Notes: a model not told the origin generated them from the sequence alone. A stretch of DNA of 64,000 bases from Cycas panzhihuaensis (GCA_023213395.1 CM041465.1:104539741-104603740); one strand, 5' to 3'; shown: positions 24,293 to 36,492, counted from the first letter of the stretch. Made by a program: numbers and translations.

Positions 24293-24880
24293 AATCCACC
24301 TTAAATTGCCATCCTACCCGTGGTTGGGAGGGATGGAAACAATTTAAGATGGTAGTTTAGGCTCGTTTCGGAGCGAGAATCCATCTTAAATTGCCATTCA
24401 ACCCGTGGTTGGGAGGAATGGAAACAATTTAAAATGGTAGTTTAGGCTCGCTTTGAGAAGAATCCATCTTAAATTGCCATTCAACCCGTGGTTGGGAGGA
24501 ATGGAAACAATTTAAAATGGTAGTTTAGGCTCGCTTTAGTAAGAATCCATCTTAAATTGCCATTCAACCCGTGGTTGGGAGGAATGGAAACAATTTAAAA
24601 TGGTAGTTTAGGCTCGCTTTGAAAGAAGAATCCATCTTAAATTGCCATTCAACCCATGGTTAGGAGGAATGGAAACAATTTAAAATGGTAGTTTAGGCTC
24701 GCTTTGAGTAAGAATCCATCTTAAATTGCCATTCAACCCGTGGTTGGCAGGAATGGACACAATTTAAAATGGTAGTTTAGGCTCGCTTTGAGAAGAATCC
24801 ATCTTAAATTGCCATTCAACCCGTGGTTGGCAGGAATGGAAACAATTTAAAATGGTAGTTTAGGCTCGTTTCGGAGCAAG
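24293..24880. repeat. Seven-unit array of 84-bp hairpins, internal 1
   Basis: Seven units average 84 bp. In each, CCATCTTAAATTG-CCATTC pairs with GGAATGG-AAACAATTTAAAATGG across a loop containing AACCCGTGGTTGG, then a linker GTAGTTTAGGCTCG. Unit 1 differs most (CCACC start, GGGATGG); the linker has two types (GCTTTGAGAAG and TTTCGGAGCAAG). It sits between extension and 3' UTR. I know no named family for it; tandem repeats in 3' regions are known in Tat/Retand-type elements. Confidence 0.9.
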
Positions 24881-25062
24881 GAGAGAGAAAGAGGTGTGCC
24901 TAGACCCCATAAAGGTGGGGGTAGTCACACGCAGGGTAGGAGATAGGTGACGAAGAGTAGGTCCAGTATCACTAGGCCTACTAGTAAACTTACTATGGTC
25001 TGAACTGACGAAGCCAACGGACCGCATACGATCGCGCGTGGCAGGGTTGCATACGAGTAAGA

Positions 25063-26250
25063 GTGGCTTTAGTTCGAGGTAAGGATCTAGAGCGTGAAGA
25101 AGAAGTGCCTCTACGAGTGGCTCATCGACGTGGGCACCTACGTGAAACCGCTCGAGGAGGCCGAGAAGGTAAAATAAATGGCTGGTTTAAGACCGGGCTC
25201 AGAGCCAATGTAGAATGGGGAAGAGCAGGAATATCTGACCGAGACATTCCCCTAAGTGCTCGCGAAACCAGGGTGACACGTCGAGAAGAGGGCCCATAAC
25301 CCTCGCTATCTGAATCGTAATCACCCGTGAAGGGTAAGCAATCGTAACCACCCACGCCGATAGGGCAAACCTAACTAGGTTTGGCTCATGGCACAAGATA
25401 GGTCCGACCGATGAAGGCCGGTCTCTCAAACAAAGGTCCCACTAAGGGGTAGCCTCCTCGGGATCACTATCTTCATCATCGAAAACCGGCAGTGGATGAG
25501 AGGTGTGAGATGGCTTTGGGTCACGAGCGACAACTTTAACTCGTCCTTCATGGACAAATTTAAGTTGCCCCATTGCGGGAGCAGATCGCTCCCATCCGGG
25601 TCGAGCCATGGCTCATTAACAAGAGGTTGTACTCTACGTCAACATCGAGTACAAAGAACCGGCGTAAAATGCTTTTTCCCTAAGGTGAGGGAAAGGGAGA
25701 TCGTCTCAAAGGGGACTTCTCGCCCTATCATACCCTTAGCATTTCCAAGGGACAGACTCAAGAGCTACTATGCCTAGCTCCTTGAGCATACGCGCAGGCA
25801 TAACATTGACCGAGGAGCCATTATCTATAATGGTCCTCTTTATGATACAATCAGGAGTGTCAATGGTAATGACGAATCTGCACGTAAAAGCTTCTCCCGC
25901 TTGCTGGGAGATGGGAGATCTCTGGGATCAAATGAGATGACAGGTGGCCCATGAGAGATAGCACCTATCGCATGGATGGAAGCATCTTGTTGGCCAAGAG
26001 CTTCAAGAAGAAGAGCACGTTGCTCAGGGCAGCTTCTCAAGACGTCCATCAAGGACATTCCCGCGGCGACGGTGTAGAGCTCGTCAACGATAGAGAAGGG
26101 CTTACCCTTCCCTGTGGGTTGGGTAAGTGCCCTTCTAAAGTCGAATCTACCGGGGCGGACGGGAATAGTCTTGGGAAGTGCAGGAATCTCCGAAGGAACG
26201 ACTCCTAAGAGGATCGTGGTGAGATGTGGATGAAGAGGCACCTACCGCTC
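25063..26250 (-). pseudogene. Protease and acidic extension, T3 internal 1
   Basis: On the minus strand: the pre-protease block (FDFRRALTQPTGKGKPFSIV, LMDVLRSCPEQRALLLEALG, about 26170-25960), the retropepsin core with IIDNGSSVN at about 25800 and EYNL at about 25625, then an extension (GDYDSDSEGYGPSSRRVTLV, VLNQPFILPSRPPRAVSRR) ending near 25120. No RT follows. Compared with internal 2 it has several 1-2 base indels that break the frame, for example near 25870 and 25600. The D-N-G triad is kept. Confidence 0.8.
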
Positions 26251-28436
26251 TTTAGCGCCTTGGGACCCAAGTTAAGGCATATAACGAGTGGTCTCAAGTA
26301 ATTGGACAACCTTCTTTCCCTCAGAAGTGACCGCGAAGGTGATGGAGCACGGCCGTGGGAGCGCCAAGGGAAGATGACCTTCGCACACCCTTCCCTCTAC
26401 CATGCGAAGGGCGAGAATCGGGACCTATCCCGATTCCTCGACCGTATCTTTGTTGAACATCACGACCACGCTCCCCATGTTTGGGAAACAGTCTCTATGA
26501 ATAGGCCGATCGAGGTTAGGCCTCGATGTCCGCCAGGGACGAGTCACGCGGGGCCGCGGCGTGGTGCCGTGCCCGCAACGCGAATCGTCATGGAAACACT
26601 CCCGTGGATGGAACACCACCTCTTCTCACGGGAGGATCGATCCTCCTGCTTGAGAAGGTCGGGTGTTACCCCCTTTGGGGGGCATCGCACGAGAAGTCTG
26701 CTGGACAGGTTTATGGGAGGTTGGCGATGAAGGAGGTTGGAGTTTTAACTCCTTCATCGTGTGCTCGAATGAGCGAATGGCGAAGGTAAGGGGGTCTAGG
26801 GTCCTCTCAGTCGGGTGAGAGGTGGGCCTAGCGGCCGCGAAGGTGTGGTCTCCTTCACCGGAGGAGGCACCACGCGACGTTGCAAGGGATTGGGAGGTTT
26901 CTTGAGTCCCGCTGGGATCTCAATGGCCTCCAAAGCTAAACACCTCGTGATGGCAGAGTCACACGTGGTCGCCCCATCTTGAGGATTTCCACATGCACTG
27001 GGCGGCGTATTGACAAAGAGAGATATCTTCAACTCCTCAGGCAACGTAGCCTTGGTGGAGTGAAGAAGATCGTGAAAACGTCGCACAAAGTCACGATTCA
27101 TTTCATCGTGACCTTGTTTAAGCGATAGCGCCTTCATTCCGCTTTGAATCCAAGGGCTACGCCAAAGTAGTTGACGAACTCGGCCCATTAGTTCGGAATG
27201 AGGAGATTGAATGGGCAGAAGGCAAGAAACCACTTAAGGGCATCGCCCTGTAAGGACCGCGGGAATAGCTTCATGAGTATATGGTCGTAAGCCCAATAAT
27301 CGATGCACGCCATCGAGAAGCTGCGTACATGCTCGGTTGGGTCTTGCGACGAAGTCCCGTCGAATTTGGGAACTTCAGGAGGGTGAGGCGGCAGGTTAGT
27401 CCTTAACACCTCAATAGACAATGGCGTCGACCTATAGTCCACGAAAGGACGTGTCCTTGCTTGGGCTAATGGGTCGACAACCCAGAAGGAATGGATGGGG
27501 TGGTAAACCCATCCCTCCTTGGGGAAAAGGCCCCTTGTTGGAAAGGGGCAATGTAAAAGTTCAAGAAGAGGTACACTCCTTGTGATGACGCAAAGAATGG
27601 GAGTTGCGCCGACGACTAAACGGAGGATGAGGGACCTGTTTTGCCCATATGGGCCACCCGTAGGTGGCGCGACCCCATATGGGTGCAACGTCCACCCCAT
27701 AAACAGGAGATGGCTTCTGCCCCGCCCCCAAGGTTGAGCAAAGGTAACCCGGGGCACGAAAGAGAAGAACCACCAATCGTGTTTTGGACATATGTAGGAG
27801 TGGGTCCTACATGGCTAACAAATGGCTAGTAGGACCCCGAGGCCTACTAGGGAACGATGTGTCACGCTCGAGGTGGCGCATGCTTTGGCTAGGCATGACA
27901 TGCTAACCCCGAGTTGAGGGAAGGACACACCATGAATGTGCCCCGAGGAAGTAGGACCACTACCGAACACGCTACGCAACACTTGCCTTGGGGCCGGGGT
28001 AGACACGTGACAGGACATGTGTGCGGGTAGGAGCGCCGATCGCTGTAGATGACGCAGCATGGACGAAGAAGATGCTATGTTACGCAAAGATTTCTGCAAA
28101 CCATCTAGGATGCGGCTGGCAGCGAGCCGCTCGAATGCACTCGCTAAGTGCCTCGATCGCTGCCGGCGGAGGGGTATCCTCGTAGCCATACGAGGTCGAA
28201 GGGGCTTCGAAAGTAGGGGATCCTTCGGCACCCTCGTAAGGCTCGCCGCTGGGGTGACGAGTCTCGTGAGGGTCTCAATCTTCCGCCGCTGAGCGAAAGG
28301 TCGAAAGTCATCCGTGGAAATGGTCATCCGGTAGTAGATGGAATCATCGCCTCCGGGCGATTCCTAATCGTATGAAGGGAACTCTTGAGTTCCCGGCCAT
28401 GGGACCAGAGGCCCAATCAGACGGGTAACCTTCCAT
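26251..28436 (-). pseudogene. gag: Gag of T3 internal 1
   Basis: Begins MEGYPSDWASG at 28436 in the family position. Blocks: Ser/Pro/Gly-rich region with LHPYGVAPPTGGPYGQN (about 27690-27640), DPTEHVRSFSMACIDYW (about 27350-27290), LFPRSLQGDALKWF (about 27270-27225), SLKQGHDEMNRDFVRRFHDL (about 27130-27075), KATLPEELK (about 27050) and the Cys/His segment around 26600. The helical gag core is clear. Multiple small indels shift the frame relative to internal 2; they cluster at G/C runs and may be partly sequencing error. Confidence 0.82.
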
Positions 28437-28690
28437 TATCGAATCGGGATTCGACGACGGGAGGGAACGAGACGATTGGTCTTCTAACAATGGTGGCAAG
28501 CCTCGCAAGTGACGCGAGAAACGTCGCATGCAATGCCTTTGCGAGCGTCGTTAGGAGAACGGAAAGGAAAGGAAGGGAAGAAATGTAAAACACGTTGGGG
28601 GTTGCCCAACTAAAAACACAAAATGCGAACCTACCTAGAGGCAAGAACACCAACAAGAAGGGGAAGCGGATTTAGCTTCCTTACTGGCAG

Positions 28691-28708
28691 TCCCCAGTAT
28701 GGTCGCCA
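28691..28708 (-). promoter_or_regulatory. Primer binding site, T3 internal 1
   Basis: The minus strand reads TGGCGACCATACTGGGGA, one base from LTR B. It shows that LTR B acts as the 5' LTR of internal 1. Confidence 0.85.
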
Positions 28709-28709
28709 G

Positions 28710-31287
28710 TGAAACGCTCTCCGCGGGGCGGTGATCCTACGTCTAGCAAAGAAATACAAAACACAACACTAACTGGGCTAGACAACGAGGATCTCACATC
28801 GCAGGTCGTCTGTGCGCCGGAGCGCGGGTTCGGGATCGCAGGTGCCCGTTGCTTCCTGTAGCTGCAAATACGAGGCCTTCCTACCCTTCTGATGGCCGGA
28901 AGGAAAAGGAACCTCGCTGCGCAGCCTTCTCAAGGTAATGAGAAGGCAACGAGAGGGCAATGTAATCAACGTGCAACCGTGTGAAGTAAGGTATGGTTGG
29001 GGTATGCAACGAAACGGTCTTCTATTTCTATGTAATGCAAGGTAAAAGAAACTGACAGAAAGTAAATGTAAAATAAAAGACTATTTCCCTTTTTCCTTTA
29101 TGTTTCCTTATCTTTTACTTATCAAGCATGTACAAAGAGCAAGAATGATATAAAAGGGAAAAACAAAGGAAACACGAGGAATACCTGGATCCGGCGGTTG
29201 AGGTTGAAGTGTGGATTCTCCTTCTCGGTTGCGCTCCTTTCCTCTTTCCTCCACGCATGCAACGTTGGTCAACGGCGGTGAAGGGGGTCCACTTACCTCC
29301 CCATGAGCATGCGGAATCAAATGAAATGAAAAGACGAAAAAAAAAAAGCAAAACTAAAGGAGAGAAAGTACCATGGGTGAGCTAACCGGCAATGGGTTCG
29401 CTCCATGCGCTACCTCCCCCAATGCGATCCTGCAAGAGAACACAAAGAGTACCTTCCTCTCGAGGAAGAGGTTACAAAATATACAAGGAGGTATATGTGT
29501 ATGAACTGCAAACTGAAATCAACTTAGCTAATCAAACTAAGCTATATGTCAAAATGTAGCAAAACGGAAACGAGGGCATATGAGGTACTCCTACGTTACC
29601 AAGTGCCACAAACACACGAAGTGGAACTGAGTATAGCCTTGGGATGGCTAAATCACCCACGAGAGGTCTCCAAAGGGGCCCGGGAAAGGAATGCCGGGTG
29701 GTGACAAAGGTGGACGCGAGTTGTCTCAAACCTGGCCCGACACCCCGACACAATTTGTCAACTCCTTTGACCTGCTCTCGTGACAGTATGGTAAGGGGAA
29801 GAGGACAAGGGACTAACCCTTGGAGAGAATGACCAAGAATGGGGACTAACCCCGCCTATCTCCCTCAAATCCTCGTGTATGCCCCCTTACTCTAACTGAC
29901 TGAGGAAAAAATGGAAGAAGACTTGGAGAAAATGAGGAAGTCCAAAGAGAAAACCGGGAAAATGGATTCGGGTCAAGGTAGCACTAAGGGGGCGGCTATG
30001 GCCAATGGTAGCTACTTTCATTCAAGTAGTAAAAGCAAAGGGAAAGAAGGGGTAGAATGCTTGACAATGAATATAAGAGACATGCAAGTATGTCCAAGGA
30101 GTTTGCAAGCAAAAAGCGAAGGGAATACAAGTAACAAGAAGGAGAAATGCAAGAAAATACAAAAAAAATAAGTAAAGCTAAGGGGTACCTTGTGTAGAGA
30201 GGTCATGCATGCCTCCTACCACTAGGGACAGTAGCAATAGAGGTCAAATGAAGATTGATCATGAGTGCTCCCAGCTGCAAAGTAGATGGAAGAAGCCCTT
30301 TGTGAAGTTGGGGATGTGAAGCAAGTCTTTGGGGTAACTTCTTGGTTGAAGAAGTCCCTTGAATCTTTGTGTAGTTGCAAGAGAAAGAGAGTCGGTTGTG
30401 GAGAGTAGTAAGGGCAAGAATGGCCCCTGCAAAATCCACCGTGGCGCCTTTGTCCTTCCTCCTCGCTTGTTGTTCCCGAACTCCTTTGATTTCGTGTCTT
30501 CTTGTCTTTGTGGAGAGCTTTTTTAGAAAACTTAGAAAATGAGCTCAAGAATGATGCAAATGAGTAAAAAATCATTTTATGTCTTGTTCACAAGAGTGAA
30601 CGCTGGGGGCGCTAGCGCCCAATCAGATGGAGCCACGTGGCGCCTGAAAAATGCGAAACTGTCAAGTGGTTCTTTTTTTAAATTTAGAATACCGTATCAT
30701 GCAAGAATTCTCAAGCATCCGCAAACTTTGTGGTACCGCTGCAAACTTTGTGATACCGCTGCAAACTTTGTGGTACCGCTAAGTTTATCAAGATCAAACT
30801 GAAATTAAAAATAGAGAAAATAAGCAAAGAAAATCAGGTTTTGAGGCAAAAACAGAGGCTAATCATGAATGGGAACAGCTGAGGGAATGCCCAACCAGTA
30901 GGCAAGTACCCAAAACAATGCAAAGAGTCCTAACTAAGGAATGAAATCGAACTTAGAAAGGATGGCAACGCAAACGACATGTTGCAACAAGAACAAACAA
31001 GCTGGCGAAAATAATCCCAAGAAACTGTGGAGACATCGTGAGTGGTTGTACGCCATACGGTGTCGTGATTCACGAGGAATGCCCCCGCTGTGAGTCGTCA
31101 TAGGCTGAAGGCGTGCCATTAGGCACATGCATTATGAGCAAGCAGACAAACAAATGCATATAGATAGGCATATGTCAATCAAACTACTCTAAACAACCTT
31201 AATTAACATAGGTAAGAAAAGTAAGAACATATACCTGAACAAACTCAGGTCGACAAGTCTCGAGTCCATTCCCAATAGCCGGAAACA
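28710..31287 (-). repeat. LTR B of T3 (middle, shared)
   Basis: 2578 bp from TGTTTCC at 31287 to GCGTTTCA at 28710. It is 5' LTR for internal 1 and 3' LTR for internal 2. It has no target duplication of its own: the bases beside it are a primer site (left) and 3' UTR/polypurine remnant (right). It carries more small G/C deletions than A or C. Confidence 0.9.
30650..30795 (-). promoter_or_regulatory. U3 cassette of LTR B
   Basis: The 20-bp GGTACCGCTGCAAACTTTGT array spans about 30715-30790 with three clear units. The adjacent G-box-like site reads CAAGTGG here and is lost. Confidence 0.65.
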
Positions 31288-32020
31288 CCGCCTCAGCAAC
31301 AGAGCCTTACTGCTCGGAAGCGTAATGTGATGGCGAATGCTGTCAATCAAAGATATAAGTAGCACATGTATATATATATATATAAGTAATCAAGAATAGC
31401 ACGTAATCTAAGGGTGTAGGCAAGTGTTGTGGCGGAATGCATGGACAGGCGAGACGGAGGCGAGGACAACGTAGGGGCTGCCCACGTGTCGCCCAAACAT
31501 TGACCAAATCGAATAAGCAGAAACGGATGCCCCCCGTTACCAAGGCGCAACGTGAAGTAAGAGGGCACCCAACAAAGTAGAGCAGGTACATCTAACTAAC
31601 AGCGACTAGAGGCTTGGGCACGTTGGTCGGCAAGCCTCAAGGGCTGGCCATCTAGAAGAGGGAGGCGACGCCAAGGATGAGGCGACGAGGTCACAGCGAT
31701 TGAGGTGCCTCGGATATGTCAATATGTAGATTTTGTAAATATGTAGATGCATGTGTTTCCTTAGTGTATGGCCATATGTCTAACAGAGCACACACATCCA
31801 CCGTAGCGTAGATGATCGAGGGGTGTGAGGTTAGAAATAGAGCGACATACACATCCACGGGGGAGCATAGCGGAATATGCAAAGGAAACAAAGTGTGAGA
31901 AGGGAGTGACGATACTCCACATCGTCATCCTAGTTGGGGGATGCCCAAATAGGAGGACAAAGGTTCCCAAGAGCACACGGGAACGCGGGTTCCGCGAGAG
32001 GAACCGGAAGAAGAAACGAG
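31288..32020 (-). other. 3' part of T3 internal 2 with archaeal-like RNase H tail
   Basis: Same layout as internal 1: 3' UTR next to LTR B, a (TA)n run at about 31370-31384, the RNase H tail remnant at about 31645-31718, unrecognised sequence, then the GGTTCC/GGAACC palindrome at about 31988-32005 just before the hairpin array. It shares the deletion end of internal 1, so the deletion predates the duplication. Confidence 0.6.
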
Positions 32021-32610
32021 AATCCACCTTAAATTGCCATCCTACCCGTGGTTGGGAGGGATGGAAACAATTTAAGATGGTAGTTTAGGCTCGTTTCGGA
32101 GCGAGAATCTATCTTAAATTGCCATTCAACCCGTGGTTAGGAGGAATGGAAACAATTTAAAATGGTAGTTTAGGCTCGTTTCGGAGCAAGAATCCATCTT
32201 AAATTGCCATTCAACCCGTGGTTGGGAGGAATGGAAACAATTTAAAATGGTAGTTTAGGCTCGTTGCGGAGCAAGAATCCATCTTAAATTGCCATTCAAC
32301 CCGTGGTTGGGAGGAATGGAAACAATTTAAAATGGTAGTTTAGGCTCGTTTGAAGAAGAATCCATCTTAAATTGCCATTCAACCCGTGGTTGGGAGGAAT
32401 GGTAACAGTTTAAAATGGTAGTTTAGGCTCGTTTGAGAAGAATCCATCTTAAATTGCCATTCAACCCGTGGTTGGGAGGAATGGAAACAATTTAAAATGG
32501 TAGTTTAAGCTCGTTTCGGAGCAAGAATCCATCTTAAATTGCCATTCAACCCATGGTTGGGAGGAATGGAAACAATTTAAAATGGTAGTTTAGGCTCGTT
32601 TCGGAGCAAG
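32021..32610. repeat. Seven-unit array of 84-bp hairpins, internal 2
   Basis: Again seven units, with the same arms and loop as internal 1. Linkers here are mostly TTTCGGAGCAAG, with two shortened types, and unit 6 reads TTTAAGCTCG. Internal 1 mostly has GCTTTGAGAAG. Equal unit number with different linker order suggests exchange among units after duplication, or homogenisation. Confidence 0.9.
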
Positions 32611-32722
32611 GAGAGAGGAAGAGGTGTGCCTAGACCCCATAAAGGTAGGGGTAGTCACACACAGGGTAGGAGATAGGTGACGAAGAGTAGGTCCAATATC
32701 ACTAGGCCTACTAGTAAACTTA

Positions 32723-34020
32723 CTATGGCTCCAACTGACGAGCGCAACGGACCGCATACTGACGGATCGCGTGGCAGGGTTGCATACGAGTAAGAGTGGC
32801 TTTAGTCCGAGGTAAGGATCTAGAGCGTGAAGAAGAAGTGCCTCTACGAGTGGCTCGTCGACATGGGCGCCTACGTGAAACCGCTCGAGGAGGCCGAGAA
32901 GGTAAAATAAATGGCTGGTTTAAGACCAGTGGCTTAGGAGCCAATGTAGAATGGGGAAGAGCGGGAATATCTAACCGAGATATTCCCCTAAGTGCTCGCG
33001 AAACCAGGGTGACACGTCGAGAAGAGGGCCCATAACCCTCGCTATCTGAATCAGAATCACCCGTGAAGGGTAAGCAACCGTAACCACCTACGCCGATAGG
33101 GGCAAACCTAACTAGGTTTGGCTCATGGCATGGCATAGGGTCCGACTGATGAAGGTCGGTCTCCTGAAACAAAGGGCCTACGGAATGGGTAGCCTCCTCG
33201 TGATCACTATCTTCATCATCGAAAATAGCCCCGGCAGCCGGATGAGAGGTGTGAGATGGCATTGGCTCACGGGCGACAACTTTAACTCGTCCTTCATGGA
33301 CAAATTTAAGTTACCCCATTGCGTGGAGCAGATCGCCCAATGGGTCGAGCCATGGTCACTAACAAGAGGTTGTACTCTACGCCAACATCGAGTACAAAGA
33401 ACCGACAAAACTTTTCCCCTAAGGTGAGGGAAAGGGAGACATCCCTAAAGGGACTTCTCGGCCCCATCATACCCTTGGCATTTCCAAGGGACAGACTCAA
33501 GAGCTACTATGCCTAGCTCCTTGAGCATACGCGCAGGCATAGCATTGACCGATGAGACATTATCTACAATGGTCCTCTTTATGATACAATCAGGAGTGTC
33601 AATGGTAATGACGAACAGGTAATGCAAAAGCTTCTCCCACTTGCTAGGAGATGGGAGATCTCTGGGATCAAATGAGATGGCAGGTGGCCCATGAGAGGTA
33701 GCACCTATCGCATGGATGGAAGCATCTTGTTGGCCAAGAGCTTCAAGAAGAAGAGCACGTTGCTCAGGGCAGCTTCTCAAGACGTCCATCAAGGACATTC
33801 CCGCGGTGACGGTGTAGAGCTCATCAACGATAGAGAAGGGCTTACCCTTCCCTGTGGGTTGGGTAAGTGCCCTTCTAAAGTCGAATCTACCGGGGCGGAC
33901 GGGAATAGTCTTGGGAAGCGCAGGAATCTCCGAAGGAACGACTTTCGGAAGAGGATCAGGGTGAGATGTGGATGAAGAGGCATCGGCTGCCTCTTTAGCG
34001 ACTGGGACCCAAGTTAAGGC
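32723..34020 (-). pseudogene. Protease and acidic extension, T3 internal 2
   Basis: The best-preserved protease region here. On the minus strand: FDFRRALTQPTGKGKPFSIV (about 33900-33835), MDVLRSCPEQRALLLEALGQ, the core CIIKRTIVDNVSSVNAMPAR (about 33590-33530), VEYNLLL (about 33370), then a 179-codon open extension (33262-32723) with DDEDSDHEEA, FAPIGVGGYGCLPFTGDSD and a basic tail. The triad reads D-N-V where the others have D-N-G; loss of Gly should inactivate the enzyme. The frame is broken near 33440. The extension ends shortly before the array; no RT is present. Confidence 0.82.
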
Positions 34021-36220
34021 ATATAACGGAGTGGTCTCAAGTAATTGGACAACCTTCTTTCCCTTATAGTGGGACCGTGAAGGTGATGGAGCACGGCCGT
34101 GGGAGCCAAGGGAAGATGACCTTCGCACACCCTTCCCTCTACCATGCGAAGGGCGAGAATCGGGGGACCTATCCCGATTCTGACTGTATCTTTGTTGAAC
34201 ATCACGACCACGTTCCCCATGTTTGGGAAACGGGTCTCTATGAATAGGCTGATCGAGGTTAGGCCTCGATGTCTGCCTAGGGGACGAATCGCGCGGCGGG
34301 GCGTCATGTGGGTGCTGTGCCTGGTAACACGAATCGTCATGGAAACACTCCCCGTGGATGGAACACCACCTCTTCTCACGGGGAGGATCGATCCTCCTTG
34401 CTTGAGAAGGCTAGGTGTTACCCCCTTTGGGGGGCATCGCACGAGAAGTCTGCTGGACAGGTTTATGGGAGGTTGGCGATGAAGGAGGTTGGAGTTTTAA
34501 CTCCTTCATCGTGCGCTCGAATGAGCGAATAGCGGAGGTAAGGGGATCTAGGGTCCTCTCGGTCAGGTGAGAGGTGGACCTAGCGGGCTGCGAAGGTGTG
34601 GTCTCCTTCGCTGGAGGAGGCGCCTCGCGACGTTGCGAGGGCTTGGGAGGTTTCTTGAGTCCCTCTTGGATCTCAATGGCCTCCAAAGCTAAACACCTCG
34701 TGATGGCAGAGTCACACGTGGTCGCCCCCATCTTGAGGACTTCCACATGCACTTCGGGCGGCGTATCGACAAAGAGATCTCTCTTCAACTCCTCAGGCAA
34801 CGTAGCCTTGGTGGAGTGAAGAAGATCATGAAAACGTCGCACAAAGTCACGATTCATTTCATTGTGACCTTGTTTAAGCGACAGAAGCGCCTTCATTCCG
34901 CTTTCGAGCAAAGCGGCTACGCCAAAGTAGTTGACGAACTCGTCCACTAGTCTTTGGAATGAGGAGATTGAATGGGCGGGAAGGCGAAACCACTTGAGGG
35001 CATCGCCCTGCAAGGACCGCGGGAATAGCTTCATGAGTATATGGTCGTAAACCCAATAATCGATGCACGCCATCGAGAAGCTGCGTACATGCTCGGTTGG
35101 GTCTTGCGACGAAGTCCCATCGAATTTGGGAACTTCGTGAGGGTGAGGCGGTGTTAGTCCTTAGAGCCTCAATAGACAATGGCGTCGACCTATAGTCCAC
35201 GAAAGGACGTGTCCTTGCTTGGGCTAACGGGTCGACAACCGGTAAAGGAATGGATGGGGGTGGTAAATCCATCCCTCCTTGGGAAAAGGCCCCTTGTTGG
35301 AAAGGGGGCTGCGGGTAAAAGTTCTGAAGAAGAGGTACGCTCCCTTGTGATGACGCAGCAATGGGAGTTGCGCTGGACGACGGAAACAGAGGATGAGGGA
35401 CCGGGTTTTGCCCATATGGGCCACCCATAGGTGGCGCGACCCCATATGGGTGCAACGGGTCCACCCCATAAATAGGGAGATGGCTTCCCTTGCCACCCCA
35501 AGGTTGAGCGGTGTAACACAGGGGCACGTAAGAGAAGAACCACCAATCGGGTTTTGGACATATGTAGGAGTGGGTCCTACATGGCTAATCATGGCCAGCT
35601 AGTAGGACCCCGAGGCCTACTAGGGAACGCATGTGTCACGTTCGGAGGTGGTGCGTGCGTTTGGCTAGGGCATGGCATGCTAACCCCGAGTTGAGGGAAG
35701 GACACATCATGAATGGGCCCTGAGGAAGTAGGACCACGGCTGGAAACAGGCGGCGCAACACTTGCCTTGGGGTCGGTAGACACGGCATGACGTGTGTGTG
35801 TGCGGGTAGGAGCGTCGATCGTTGTAGATGACGCAGGCATGGACGAAGAAGATGCTATGTTACGCAGCATTTCTGCAAACCATCTAGGATGCGGCTGGCG
35901 GCGAGCCGCTCGAAAGCACTCGCTAAGTGCCTCGACCGCGTCGGCGGGAGGGGTATCCTCGTAGCCATACGAGGTCGAAGGGGCTTCGAAAGTAGGGGAT
36001 CCTTCGAGGCGCCCCTCGTAAGGCTCGCCAGTGGGGTGGCGAGTCTCGTGAGGGTCTGAATCTTCCGCTGCTTGAGCGAAAGGCTGAAAGTCATCCAGGT
36101 GGAAATGGTCATCCGGTAGTAGATGGAATCATCGCCTCCGGTGGATTCCAGGCACGAAGGGAACTCTTGAGTTCCTGAAGCCATGGGACGGTAGACCTAA
36201 TCGGACGGGTAACCTTCCAT
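34021..36220 (-). pseudogene. gag: Gag of T3 internal 2
   Basis: From MEGYPSDWA-type ATG at 36220. A 220-codon open stretch (35073-34411) covers most of the gag core: MACIDYWVYDHILMKLFPRS, LQGDALKWF, FQRLVDEFVNYFGVA, LLSLKQGHNEMNRDFVRRFH, KATLPEELKRDLF, MGATTCDSAITRCLALEAIE, then a Pro-rich basic tail. A Cys/His segment lies at about 34400-34330. Upstream, LHPYGVAPPMGGPYGQN is at about 35455-35405. At least two frameshifts (near 35150 and 35580) separate the pieces. Gag would assemble the particle and bind element RNA. Confidence 0.85.
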
Positions 36221-36474
36221 TGTCGAATCGGGGTTCGACGACGGGAGGGAACGAGACGATTGGTCTTCTAACAATGGCGGCAAGCCTCGCAAGCGACGCG
36301 AGAAACGTCGCATGCAATGCCTTTGCGAGCGTCGTTAGGAGAACGGAAAGGAAAGGAAGGGAAGAAATGTAAAACACGTTGGGGGTTGCCCAACTGAAAA
36401 CACAGAATGCGAACCTACCTAGAGGCAAGAACACCAACAAGAAGGGGAAGCGGATTTAGCTTCCTTACTGGCAG

Positions 36475-36492
36475 TCCCCAGTATGGTCGCTA
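36475..36492 (-). promoter_or_regulatory. Primer binding site, T3 internal 2
   Basis: The minus strand reads TAGCGACCATACTGGGGA, one base from LTR C, with G-to-A at position 2. Confidence 0.85.

Noticed and set aside
24293-24880. CRISPR-like regular repeat
   Set aside because: The whole 84-bp unit repeats without unique spacers, in plant transposon DNA with no associated genes.
30934-31128. Repeated CLMA..HSRCLHSFLGLFSPACLF ORF (also at 23193 and 38758)
   Set aside because: Hydrophobic short frame within the LTR; present only because LTRs are copies. No signal or gene context supports it.
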